From the NCBI GenBank assembly GCA_030533445.1, contig CM060073.1, positions 41,089,928 through 41,153,927 on the forward strand: 64,000 bases of DNA. The letters run 5' to 3'. The notes under the pieces are model-generated. The model did no database searches, had not been told where the DNA came from, and saw nothing but the letters and a program-made list of their open reading frames with translations. Numbering within the stretch: position 1 is the stretch's first letter; the number at the start of each line of letters is the position of its first letter. This stretch comes from Cyprinodon diabolis. Lineage: Eukaryota > Chordata > Actinopteri > Cyprinodontiformes > Cyprinodontidae. Of the stretch, positions 11,240 to 22,551 are shown piece after piece. A program made the position numbers and the translations under genes.

Positions 11240-13269
11240 TGCCGGACTCAGATAAGCGAGCATGTTTGAGCATGAGTAGGAAAATCAACAGGTCCGCCTG
11301 ACGGAGATGACTCTCTTTAAATAGTCGCTTTGAATTTAACTGACAGCTCGGTTGACTGAAGGTCTTATCTGATGAAGCCAACCAAACCAAAAAGCTCCCA
11401 GATCCCCACTGACAGAAAGGTTGCCTTTTCTTATAATAAGCCCCACTTCGGGATTTGGTAAGATTTCACACTTGGCCAGCCTCTAATAAACAGTTTTGTG
11501 AAAGAGAGAGAGGAAATGGAAAAGCTGCATTCTGACTTCTAATATGAGTCATGAGTGGTTTTATAGTAGAAGCCAAATGTCTCCTTCAACAATTGTCCAA
11601 GTTACTGCAGGGTGTGAAAGGTATTTTCAGGGCATACCGTTATTTGTGAAATGGATGGTGGGGCAGGCAGCTAAGGACAGGATGTAAAGTGAATACTAAG
11701 TGGCCCTTTTTAAATTATATGCTGAGAGAATGGTGAAAGATTTGTAGAGAAAAAAATTCCTTTCATAACAAAGTAAAACTTGTAGCTGTCATTGCAGGAT
11801 TGATCCTGAATGCCCATCATTGTGTAAAGTAATGACAGAGCATGGTCCAGATCCTTATGGGATTCTCCTCACAGTGGGGGTTTTATCTTGTGTTTCTATG
11901 GTTGGAGCACGTTCCTTTAATGAGGCAAGGTTTCGGTTGTAATCAGTATACCTGGTAAAAGTGCAGAATCTACCCTCTGATAGATTTTCTGAGTGATGGA
12001 TTTTAGTTGAGATGGAGAAACGGGTAAGGCTGCTCATATTCATTCAATTCACTTTCTACTTGTGAGGAAGAAATGTTCACTTTAAGTTAAAATCTCTAAC
12101 TATTTGGTCTAGAAATATTTTTAAGAAAACACAAATACAGGTCTTGTTCTTAGGTCTTCCTGTTGTTTTATTCCTGCATGCAGAGCTGTGCCAAGGTTGT
12201 GCCATTGTGGTAAATTTCATTTGAAGACCAAAATTCAATTAACTACACCGGCAAGAAAGATGTGTATTGTAGCTATTCAAGCCAGAGTACCAGTGACCTT
12301 TACGAATTTCCTGGTAAAATAATGTTTAAATAATAGCAATAACATTTTTTTTCTCCTATTATTTATGCTATATATATTTTTTTCTGTGTTACCACAACTT
12401 GTTACACATTTAAAATACATCTAATCATTTAAAGAAAACGCATTTCTGTTAACTCACTATTTAAATTTGACTATTTGACTGAGGAAATAAAATCATGTCC
12501 AAACCCTCATGGTGTTATTTCTCTTCCAGAAATGGTTTACCGCAAGAAACATTACAGACCAGGCCATGTCCTGGAGATGTGTGTGTCGTGGCTTTTAAAG
12601 AACTGCCTCCAGCTAAAGTCCAGTCGGTCTAAATCTTCCAAATAATCCAAGGATGAGATTTACTCCACAATGCTCTGTAGGCTGTGACTATCCATGTTGT
12701 GTTTTTTTCATACCAAACTCTTTCCTCCCACTTAGTTTTCCATTGCTGTGCTTCCATTCAACACGCTAGAAACAGCTAGCTTCTCAAACAATGTTTTCCT
12801 CCTTGTGGAGGGAGTCAGTGACATTCTGTAAGGTAGTAAATATATTTTTGGTGAATGTCATGTTGAAGAATCTAAGATAGAGAGTTTCAATCATGACACA
12901 TTCTTGTCAACGACTTACAGTCTTGTATGTTGGCTTTTTGTCCCCCCCCCCCCCCCCAAAATGACATGTTCGGTTTTTAATAAACAAAACTGTGCCGACC
13001 TTTATACTGCAACACGTGAAGTGCAACTTTCTTAAAATTAATTACACCTGCCTTTTTATTGAGCAGGTAAGTAATCAATTCTGCAAATGTAAATAACATC
13101 ATAATTTTGTTTCATTTTTTGTAGTCTAAAGCATGATCTTAAAATTAAAAAAATTTATTTTATGTCCTACCCTGCTAACATGAGGCAACTGTGTTAAAGT
13201 AACTAAATGTGATTAAGTAAATGCCAAAAACAGTTGTATTATTTTTTCAGTGTATTTAGGGCAGCAAAA
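11240..13269. other. prlhr 5' flank and non-coding DNA
   Basis: No second gene is seen. A run of 16 C lies at 12942-12957. The remainder is AT-rich with no family I recognise. Confidence 0.45.
12942..12957. repeat. C16 homopolymer
   Basis: Sixteen consecutive C; on the minus strand a G-run able to form a G-quadruplex. Length is probably polymorphic. Confidence 0.9.
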
Positions 13270-13705
13270 TATTCAATTCAATTTCAATTAAAGTCATTTA
13301 TATAGCATCAATTCACAATACATGCCATCTCAAGGCAACCAGATCATGCAGTCAGATAGATTTAAAGTTTTCTATCTAAAAAAACTCAGAGGCAATCCGT
13401 CACACTAAACATGCTTGTAGTGACAGTGGAGAGGAAAAACTCCCTTTTAAAAGAGAGAAACCACCATCTGCTGAGGCCGACTGGGGTTCAAGGAGATAGA
13501 AGCAGAGATACAGAAACATAAACAAAAGGCAACTGTCAACCAGCTCCATAGGAAGCCCCGTAGAGGAAACACACAGCCAGGCAGAGGAGCTCCGAGCCAG
13601 CTCCTATGTCAGAGGATGAAGAGAGCACATCCAGCTAGTCAATTTCAGAGAAACAGGATGGTTCAATAAGGGCTGTATGATGTCTTGTCCTCATTTTGCT
13701 CTGCA
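13270..13705 (+). repeat. Dispersed ATTCAATTCAA repeat, copy 1
   Basis: Starts ATTCAATTCAATTTCAATTA, then CATTTATATAGC, ATTCACAATACATG, CATCTCAAGGCA and CAGTGGAGAGGAAAAACTCC, then GCCGACTGGGGTTCAAGG. The same words in the same order occur at 30105-30272 (plus), on the minus strand at 25225-25365, and as an inverted pair at 35948-36332. No coding capacity is visible. I regard it as a non-autonomous teleost repeat of unknown class; the right boundary is approximate. Confidence 0.7.
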
Positions 13706-14040
13706 AATTAAAATAAAATACAAGCTGAGGGGAATCCATTGATCTCTGTTTATTTAACTGGACGGTATAGTTGATTACCTTTTCCCCACAGTTGACAAAT
13801 AAGATCCTGCAGTAGGTCTTCTAAAGACATCTTTGGTATTTCCTAAACTTCTTTTAGTATCCTGGCTTATTGATTCACTAAACTTTTAAATGTAAGCCTT
13901 TTATTTTAATTTTTTTGGCAACGGCAGTTATTTTTGAGTGAAATGAATCACTAGAATCAGTTCACTAAAGTTATTATTTCACAGAATCATCCAGTTTTTC
14001 CAACTGCAGTTTTTGGTTTTACAGTTAAAATAGGTAATGA

Positions 14041-14450
14041 TGTGGTTCTCCTCTTTTGGACTTTGTATTGAGTTTCCAGTTATTTATGTCATCCTGCTTT
14101 GTTTGTCATTGGTTTCTTTTCTATTCTGTGTTCTGTTTAATCAGTGTTGTATTTTTTGAGTTACTCTCTCTTGCCCACTTGTGCCAGTCTTCTTTCCCCT
14201 AGCTCCCTTCTAGTTCCTTCTATCCACACCTGCTTCATATCGACTGATTAGCCCATTCTTTGTTCTGTCTCCCATATATACACCTCCTGTGGAGTTCATC
14301 AGTGCTGGTTTCTCATTGTTACTTTTGGTTTATTGTATTTTGTTCCTGGATTTGTGTGTCTGTTGCCGTCTTCATTAAATCAGCAAAACTTATCTCTGCC
14401 TCCTCACCTCTGCATCTGGGTCCTCAACCAACTTCCACCCAGCCTTGACA
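14041..14450 (+). mobile_element. LTR-like repeat, copy A (about 410 bp)
   Basis: Shares with 30273-30703 and with the reverse complement of 27714-29173 the series CACACCTGCT, GATTAGCC, GTCTCCCATATATAC (TATA-like) and GCATCTGGGTCCTCAACC, ending CCTTGACA. TG at the start, CA at the end, a TATA word in the middle and a terminal GGGTCCT block fit a solo LTR. The left boundary is blurred. It has no coding capacity. Confidence 0.55.
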
Positions 14451-14761
14451 AATATGCATGGCTTGTTTAACATTAGGTGGGCTAATTATCTTTAATGTTC
14501 CCTACCTTAACTGCTAAAATAGGTAGTAAGGATAAGACAAAAATTTGCGCCTTACGTTATTTAAGTTTTGGCATCCAGAAGAAAGTCACACAATTAATCA
14601 AAATAAAACTCTCTTATACCTTTAAGATACAACAAAAATCTATTAATTATGAAAAATATCTATTTCAAGATTATGCTTGACAAAATATTCAACGTAAATC
14701 ACTGTAATCTATTGCTAGTGAAACAGTTCCTCTCTCTCTGTGGTTAACCTACTAAATAAAA

Positions 14762-14955
14762 TGCAATGGGGAAATTCACTGTCTCCATTTTGACCTATGC
14801 CCTTGGGTAGGGTGGGCTGCCACTTGTGTGCCTGGGGAGCAATCAGGGGTTAAGGGCCCTGCACAGGAACCCAGAGTGCAGGCTGTAGGGATCAAACCGG
14901 GTACTTGAAATCTTCTCAGAGCACAAGCATACTGCTCTAACCACAACAGCAATCC
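14762..14955 (+). repeat. tRNA-like SINE relic, copy 2
   Basis: Second clear copy of the repeat at 1145-1346: CCCTTGGGTAGGG, GGGCTGCCACTTGTGTG, GGGGAGCAATCAGGGGTTAA, GGAACCCAGAGTG, a B-box-like GGGATCAAACCGGG, then a CTCTAACCAC end. Same strand as copy 1. Confidence 0.6.
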
Positions 14956-16804
14956 AGATCACCAACTCCAGTTGCACGCTGGCCCAGCAACAAATTTTCA
15001 CTGAGTCACAGCAAGAGTAAATCACAGCCTGATTTGTACAGTGAATGAGTGAACCATTGTAAGTCAGCCAAGTGTGAATCACTCACTGATTCACACAGTA
15101 CTAGAACGAGTCAACCAGCACCACTTTTGGTGAGTACTACGTGGTAAATCACTCCTCAGCATCTTTTCTGTAGGTTAGCTTTGTAAAGCTAACTTCCGCC
15201 ATTAGCATTATCTGGCTTAACCCAACAGAGCGATAAATGTTGCTGTGTGATTCACAGAATGCGGATGTTCCCTCTGCAAAGTAACAAATCAGTTTATGAT
15301 TGCAATTTAATTGAAGTTCATTCACACAAATGCTTTGTTCATTTCAAGGAGTCTTTTGAGACGCACACTAATTTTCATGGCTTAGAACTTCAACTTTCTT
15401 TTTTTGTTCTCAAACTGCTGGTAGCACATGCAATTTGCTCATTATGATGGTGCAGACTAAACCAGTTTGAAGGCCTTATCTGTGCATCCAATTATTGTAG
15501 CTCACCCCAACACACCTACTTATGGCTTGTGTATCTCTTTTGGGGTTTTTTGCCCACTAGTTTAGCCCTTCTTATTTAGATTCTATGAAGATCAGGCCTG
15601 TAGTGCATTGGTTTAGGTCGTCTTTTCAGAACTTGTCTTTAGTTCTCTTAGACCTTTCTTTTTTGTCTCGTTTGATCCCTCTGTGTTTATTTCTCGGTAT
15701 ATTAGTCATTTCCCTCAGCTCTTCTGTTTAGAGTTCTTTTCTTGCTGAACTACATTCCCCTGGTTAATTAGGTCCTCTTCAGAATCCTTTGCAGTGTGCC
15801 TTGCCAATTTGTCTTCCCTTTTGTGCTTCTCCTGTTTACTGTCACTATGCTCTTCAGGTCCTCTCGTCTAAGTTCTTCATCATTTTGTTGCTCACTTGTT
15901 AAAGATTCCCCTTTTCTTGTTTCATGCATAAACGATGTACTGTGAAGAAACATCAAAAGGAGAAACAAAAAAAAATGTATTTATTTAAAATGCACTGATA
16001 CTGGTAAAACTGGGATTTTTTTTGAATGGGTCATGTTCTGCTGGAGAATGTTGGGTCCTGGTAAATGTTAATTTTAAAAATTCCACCTACTAAGGCCTTT
16101 AACAGATCTTGAATACAGACCCTTCAGCAGCATAATACTCACTACCAGAAATAAAGCAAACACAAAAAACAAGGCTCAGCATATCAGGAAAACAAGTTAA
16201 AGGAGTTAACATAACCCCTAAATTCTCCAGAACTTAATATAGTCGTGCAGTTATGGGGTATAATGTTTTGAAGCCTTCACTTAAGTAGCATATTGGACAG
16301 ATTCATGTAAAAAGCACTGTGATAATAACATAATTAGGTAATCTTAGAGAAATATTAGGGGTAGCATTAAGAAAATTTCTATCCAGTATATAGCATGTTG
16401 TCCATGAATCACTATATAACTATTTTACTGTTCTTATGAGAATACAGAGAACATTCAGCCACAGTATTAAATATAACACCACTAAACTGGTTAGGAGAGG
16501 ACAGCATAATTATTTATTGACGAGAGATTAAATAAATCAAAAAAAGTTTGTGATGAAACCTTTAATTGATTAATGAAAGTACCATTATAACCCTCCTTAA
16601 TATATTTTTGGTATTAGAACCATATTTAAAAACACTGCTGCCACAAACTCTAAAGCTGATTAAGGATGGTAACTGTTTTATATTTTTGGTTCTCAAAATT
16701 AATTTACATGTTGATTAGATATGAAGCAGAAAAAAGCAAAGAAAGGCCAGGATTCAGACACAGGATCTATTTGCTGCAAGCAACAGTGCAAACAGTGCAA
16801 ACAG
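14956..16804. other. Non-coding DNA, one small palindrome
   Basis: At 15174-15193 lies the perfect inverted repeat GTTAGCTTTGTAAAGCTAAC (9-bp arms, 2-nt loop). From about 15480 to 15960 the plus strand is T/C-rich and resembles the LTR-like repeats in texture, but I could not place ends. No gene seen. Confidence 0.4.
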
Positions 16805-17507
16805 GACTGACACTTAACATATCAAAGTGTGTTTGGCCATAACGGGAGACCAGATCCCTGGGTTACCAGCTGGGGAGAGGAGAGGTGCGACCACAGAGTG
16901 CCCTCGCCCTCTTACCAAGAAGGAAGTGCGGTCATTCCTGGGGCTAGCTGGTTGGTAATGAAGGTTCGTGCCTCATTTTGCTACACTTGCTTCTCCAGTC
17001 ACCAGTTTGACAGCTAAAAACCAGAACAATCCTGTTGTCTGGTCCAAGGAGTGTGAAGATTCTTTTAACACTCTGAAAATTCATCTATGTCCATCTCTTG
17101 TCCTCCGAAGTCCCAATTTCAGCAGGAAATTTCTTGTCCAGGTCGATGCATCCACAGTTGGTTCAGGAGCTGTTCTGGCTCAAGGGGTTCCTAGGGAGGA
17201 GTAACCAATACTCTACCTGAGGCGCAAGCTGCTACATCTGAAGGTGAGGTATTCTGTGGTGAAAAAAGAAGGCCTGGAAATTAAGTGGGCTCTGGAAAGT
17301 CTCAAGTATTATCTCCTGGGCAGAGAACTGGAGTTGGAGACGGACCATCATGCCCTGACCTGGATCATCACCATGAAGGATAGCAACCATCGTCTAACTA
17401 GGTGGTATTTGTCCTTCCAACCTTACAAATTTAACATCTGTCACAGAAGTGGCAGATTTTCTTTCTAGGTTGCCGAATTTCACCAACCTTGAAAAGGAGA
17501 GGGGAAG
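16805..17507 (+). pseudogene. Ty3/gypsy pol fragment (RT end and RNase H)
   Basis: Broken polyprotein of a Ty3/gypsy retrotransposon. Readable blocks in order: LNISKCVFG (reverse transcriptase), KKEVRSFLGLAGW near 16914, NPVVWSKECEDSFNTLK, FLVQVDASTVGSGAVLAQ (RNase H, first Asp), the ILYLRRKL block, then RYSVVKKEGLEIKWALESL, YYLLGRELELETDHHALTW and NHRLTRWYLSFQPYKF. There are in-frame stops near 16954, 16957 and 17202, a frame shift near 16850 and another near 17450 before ADFLSRLPN. No gag, protease or integrase is present: the RNase H tail runs within about 50 bases into the LTR at 17508. It cannot be functional. Confidence 0.85.
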
Positions 17508-18269
17508 TGTGATGGAGGAGGCGTCATCAGCCAAGACTTAATTATAAGTCTGTGTCAGCATGTACACTAATGCACACAAACACATGCATAGTCGCTAGCT
17601 TACTGTTTGTTGCAGCTTGGTCTGGCGCAATTCATCATGGATTCACATGCAGTATTTCTGCTTCAATTAACATTCATCCTAACCTGTAATCTTCAGCTAT
17701 GAATATTTTTATGCTTCTATTTTCAAACAGGGTTGCTTCCAGGTGGTGGCGCGCCGGTCACGTCATGTGATAACGTAGTGATGTCATCAGAACATACTTT
17801 TCAATTAAATTGAGTATTGTATTTTTGATTACAACTTTTTTTTTTCTTTTCTCATTAGTATTACTGTTGTTATTGTTTTATACTTAACTCCTTAACATCC
17901 ACCTCATTTTGGGAAATTCTCATTTATTTTGCATTTTGCAGTTTATTTGAGTTAGAAGTAATTGCTTAGTTTTGTTTCTTTTAATTTAGCTTTCTGTGGG
18001 CAGAGCCTTTTGCTTTAAAAGCAGGGCTCTGTTCCACCGGGAGTCAGTCTGTGGCTGGACTGAGAAGTCACACTGAAGGTGATGCACACTGACATTGAAG
18101 GTACTTCTGATTGTCTGATTTGAACTTGCCTTGGACATCCTAGTAAATATTCTGCGCTTTCCACCTTTGTTCACCAGAAGAAAAAGCTTAATAAAAATCA
18201 TCACTAATGTGATCTCCGGTCTTGGCCAGTCATTTATGTTAGACCAAGTCAAAATAGAACCCCGTCACA
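17508..18269 (+). mobile_element. Probable 3' LTR of the gypsy fragment
   Basis: Begins TGTGATGGAGG directly after the pol fragment and ends CCCCGTCACA, giving short inverted ends of the TG..CA type; length 762 bp. Near its 3' part are a TATA-like CTTTAAAAGC (around 18011) and AATAAAAATC (around 18190), as expected for promoter and poly(A) signals of an LTR. A CpG-containing patch with GTCACGTCATGTGATAACG lies at 17758-17776. The matching 5' LTR is absent from the window. Confidence 0.65.
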
Positions 18270-18410
18270 AGGTCAGACATCATGCCAACAATGTGGACAA
18301 TCCTCCTGCTTGTAGAATCCCTTCCTCCTTTAAAAAACATTACATTTAGAATATTGGATATCATTCACAAATACAAATTAACTGTGTTTTATTTCAGAGC
18401 CCGTAAAAGA

Positions 18411-18615
18411 GGTGTTCTCAAGTCCAGTCTCCAGTCCAGTCCTAAAAAGCTAGATACATCTCTTCCCTAACACGCCTGAATCTAAAGGCTCAATCCTTTC
18501 ATTAAGCTTAGCAGAGGCATGGTAACGAGCCACTCATTTGATTCAAATGTGCTTAAAATGGAGCGCATCAAAAAGTTGCAGGATATTAGCTCTTGAGGAC
18601 TGGACTTAAGCACCC
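18411..18615. mobile_element. MITE-like element with GTCCAGTC inverted ends
   Basis: The left end reads GGTGTTCTCAAGTCCAGTC and the right end, on the other strand, GGGTGCTTAAGTCCAGTCC. The ends are therefore imperfect inverted repeats around 205 bp of non-coding DNA that includes TTTGATTCAAATGTGC. The layout matches a short non-autonomous DNA transposon common in fish; superfamily not determined. Confidence 0.55.
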
Positions 18616-19042
18616 AAGCTCTAAAGGAACACTGAGGGAGAAAAGACTCATTTTCCTGTAACAAGTTTGGGGAAATACATTTCAGACTCACATTTATTTA
18701 AAGGCTTTATGCTGATTGTTTTTGGAGTAATATTCAGCTTTGCTCATAAACAAGTACAATATTTAGCTGTCATTTTTTCCCTTTTAATTGTATAAGAATT
18801 GTCTGCTGTCCCACTGCACTGATCTGTGCTGCCAGATGCCATTTTTCCTACTATTATTTTGGCCAAAGTACATTTACATGAGCAGAGTCTCTTTCTCCAT
18901 CAGCTGCTATTTTAACAAAACAATAGCAATGGTCACAATACCGTAGAAATTTTTGTGTAAGTTTTTGAATTTCATAGTAAATATAAACAAAATTCCCCAC
19001 AACAGCTTTTGGTTAGATAAATTGCTGTGTGTGTAGTTAAGT
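18616..19042. other. Non-coding DNA
   Basis: AT-rich spacer with no recognisable feature. Confidence 0.5.
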
Positions 19043-19158
19043 ATTTATTCCTACTTGCTGGGATTCTGTTTTATTTTCCTATATTTTAATCATGTAAAGC
19101 ACTTTGCATTGTCTTTGTACTGAATTGTGCTATACAAATAAATTTGCCTTGCCTTGCC
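19043..19158 (+). mobile_element. Rex1-like LINE, 3' end only
   Basis: A 116-bp stretch nearly identical to the 3' end of the Rex1-like copy at 21745-22472. Both contain TACTTGCT, TTTTATTTTCCTATATTTT, GTAAAGCACTTTGCATTGTC and AATAAATTTGCCTTGCCTTG. I count about four differences over 105 bases. It is a severely 5'-truncated insertion ending in the short CCTTG tandem tail. Confidence 0.75.
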
Positions 19159-21744
19159 ATACATAGGGGCGGATTGGATAGGCATATCATCTGCATGTTC
19201 ATTGTACCACACATACAAAAATGTTTACCCCTGATTGTCAGCTTATTTACATAAACACACTGATAAGCACCTCGAATTCAGCTGTGCAAGTGTTAACACA
19301 TTTGCACATCTTTTTATACACAAAAACCTTTTAAATATTAGGTTGTATGATTTAATTACATTAGCACTGAATTTTTTACAGTTTGCTTTTCTTAGATGCT
19401 TAAGCAATCTTTAATTAAGCTATGCAGGCTGATACTGCATCTATTTCATTATTACTGGATTTAATCACTACTTTTTGCACATTACATATTCTAAGGATTT
19501 TTATCCAGGTTATTTTTTATTATGTTTTATCTTCCATTAGCTTTCTATATAAAATCATATTTGTGTGATATTCTAATTTCAACAGTGAATAGACAACATA
19601 ATACTGTAGAAACCTAGAAATAAACTCACAAATGCCGTCCAAGCTCTTATTTAGATGTTTAAAGTCCTAACCCTTTCTTTTTTCTTTTACTAACAAGCAG
19701 AATATTGTATGACACATTAATCGTTTAGTCACCTTTTTTGTGAATCTAAAATGTATCATCTAAAATATGTGTTATATTAATAGCTCTTGTTTTTCCAAAA
19801 AAATCAACATCCAGCCCTCTCTCTGTTTTTTATTTATTTCATTTGACAGGACAATTACATTAGAAAGCATCCAGCCAGTGCAATTAATTTTGAATTTGTT
19901 TATTTAGGGAACAATCACTTGATTGGTTGAGCTCAATAACAGCACCCTGCACCAATAAATAAGCCACAGCGTGTTGTGAGCCTCTAAAGCACTGTACATT
20001 TTTAGATCACTTTTCTCTAAGGAAAAATATGACAAGGGAAAACGTAACTTTTGTCTATGCTGGAGTGATGACTCAATGTGGAGTAATTCTGCCACCTGCT
20101 AACATCTTTACATCGTGGAAAATTTTTATCCAACTCCCTGGACCAGCCTGGATAATGCAGGCACAAATTCTTCATTTGTTTAATATGCTGGAATTTGGAT
20201 TATGAGAGTTATAATCTAATGTGACTGTAGTTAAGACTGTAAACATGGTGAATGTGTCAAACTAAACTCATAAGCCTTTTAAATGCAGGCTTGTCTGGTC
20301 TTTAAATAACTGTAAGTTTTGAAATCTTTATAGCTTTCAGATTTTGATTGCGCTGAGAGAAACATAAGTGAAATGTTAAATTATTTTGTTTGACGGAGCT
20401 GTAAATGTCATTGGATTGAAATGTTACATTTACTGGTGTTTTAAATAATGAACCCTTTCTTTGGTCATAGCTACAACTTTTTTTTATCAAAACGATACAC
20501 CTTTAGACTGTAAAACATCCATAGAAAGCCTATAGCGGTGCTGATTAAAAATAATTAAATAATTTTGCTTAAACAAATGAATAGGATACAAATATAGGTT
20601 TTATGATTTTTTACGGTTCCAAAATAAACAAATATTTACCTCTGGTTAAGATGTCAACATCAAGACAGAGGATTCTGTACCAATGGGAGTATAAGGTTGA
20701 AAAGTTGTAGGTTAAATTGCCCCACTCAGTGGTTGGGAGCAGGACTTTAAGCATTACCAGTTTTAGCTTAGAACAAAATGCAGACATGAGCTTGATAGAG
20801 GAAAGTCCTATTGATAAAGATGAAAGAAAGTATACAGGTAGGGCTTGGAGAAAATATGATGTGGAAGACAGGCAGTGTAATAAAAAAAAAAAAAAAAGGA
20901 ATTAGCAACTGAAAACCTGGGATTTTAAATAGAGGCTGCATCCTTTGAAAGACCCTGTCTATGAAGGTCTGAGATAGATGGGGACTGGATGAACTGATTA
21001 AACTGAATGCAGAACAGCTTTAACTAGATGGATGCAGAGCAACTAAGGAAGGGACACTTATTAGCACAAAGGGAACTAAAGCAAAGCAAATAAAAACCAA
21101 AAAAGGAAAAAAGCCTGAAACTAACATTAAAGAATAAACCAGTATACAGAAAAGAAACGGGGTAAAAAAAAAACCAATATACTGTATACCACTTTATACT
21201 GCAAACTGGTGGTGAAATTATTAAAAGGCACACTTGACAAGCCTTCAGGTGACCTGTAATGATGCACTGAGGACATTGTTGAAAAGATCAAAACGGGGCA
21301 ATGCTAGTGAAATGCTTAAGATGCAGAAGTCAGCACTGGACAGGCAGTGCTTAGAAACCTCATGTAGAAATTTGTATTCTGTTAACATGAGTCAAGGAAT
21401 ATGATTGTCCTGGTCTTAGTAAATCCACGGTTGAGCTCAACACGAAACCATTCTCAGCTGTGGCGACACTGCTACGGTTCTCTTTCATTGAATTTTGCAT
21501 CATTACTTTTGATGAGTGCAAGAGTGTATTTGAACTATTAGGTATTTGTTACCATGTGAGTTTGTGTTGTAATTTGTTTTATCTGAACCTTTATTCTGAA
21601 AAACAATCTTTGTCTTATAAATAATAAAAAAAAAATGCAACTTATATTTTGTTACATTGAATTTTAGGTTGTTTTTACTTCCTTATTTTCAAAGAGAAAA
21701 TGTGTATTGCCTCTAATTGTTTTCTTAAACTTTTCGAGTGCAAG
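19159..21744. other. Non-coding DNA
   Basis: AT-rich, with an A15-type run near 20882-20896. No gene, RNA gene or known repeat seen between the two Rex1-like copies. Confidence 0.45.
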
Positions 21745-22472
21745 AAAGCTTATTATCATTTGCATTTAAAAGTATTTATACTCTCAATTTCCAGGATTAA
21801 AGGACTAATGTCTCAGAATGATCTGGAAAAGCTGATCCATGTGTTTGTGTTTATTTTTAGTCGAATCGATTACTGCAATGGTGTTTTTACAGGTCTGCCT
21901 AAAACCTGTATCAGACAGCTGCAGCTGATCCAGAATGCTGCTGCCCGTGTCCTCACTAAGACTAAAAAAGTAGAGCACATCACCCCAGTTCTAAAGTCCT
22001 TACACTGGCTGACTGTATCTCAGAGAATACACTTTTAAATACTTCGGTTAGTCTATAAATCTCTGAATGGCTTAGCACCTAATTACATCACAGACTTGCT
22101 ATCAGTGTATCAACCCTCCAGACAACTCAGGTCTTCTAGCTCCAGCCTGCTCTGCATACCTAGAACCAGAACTAAACATGGAGAAGCAGCATTTAGTTCC
22201 TATGCTGCACTTATCTGGAACAAACTTCCAGAAATCTGTAAAAGTGTGGAAAGCCTGAGTTCCTTTAAATCAAGACTAAAAACACATTTGTTTAGGATTG
22301 CCTTCAACTGTTCGAGGTAAAAAGTTCAACTGAAACATCATATCATTTTTTTTTATTTCTACTTGCTCTGATTCTGTTTTATTTTCCTATATTTTAATCA
22401 TGTAAAGCACTTTGCATTGTCTTTGTATTGAATTGTGCTATATAAATAAATTTGCCTTGCCTTGCCTTGCCT
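21745..22472 (+). mobile_element. Rex1-like (CR1-clade) LINE, 5'-truncated
   Basis: Encodes the C-terminal part of a LINE reverse transcriptase and its 3' tail. Readable in one frame: SQNDLEKLIHVF, SRIDYCNGVFTGLPK, LQLIQNAAARVLTKTKK, HITPVLKSLHWLTVSQRI, then YKSLNGLAPNYITDLLSVY, AAFSSYAALIWNKLPEICKS and SFKSRLKTHLF, with a terminal stop at 22318-22320. A single in-frame stop interrupts it at 22036-22038. The 3' UTR ends in AATAAATTTGCCTTGCC repeats, the tandem tail typical of this clade. The catalytic part of the reverse transcriptase and the endonuclease are missing, so it is dead on arrival. Confidence 0.85.
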
Positions 22473-22521
22473 CAGTACTTTAAAGACTCCAAAAGATTTG
22501 AAACTTAGGCCAAGGTTCATT

Positions 22522-22551
22522 TTATTGAGGTGTTTAAAAACACCTCAATAA
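22522..22551. repeat. Perfect 14-bp hairpin
   Basis: Arms TTATTGAGGTGTTT and AAACACCTCAATAA, perfectly complementary, with a 2-nt loop. It lies 50 bases after the Rex1-like tail. No T-tract or gene makes it a terminator; role unknown. Confidence 0.85.

Noticed and set aside
14260..14448. Open frames inside the LTR-like repeats (also at 30272-30766)
   Set aside because: Low-complexity T/C-rich frames that do not recur between copies in a conserved way.
22522..22551. Hairpin as a transcription terminator
   Set aside because: Intrinsic terminators of this kind are bacterial and no T-tract follows.
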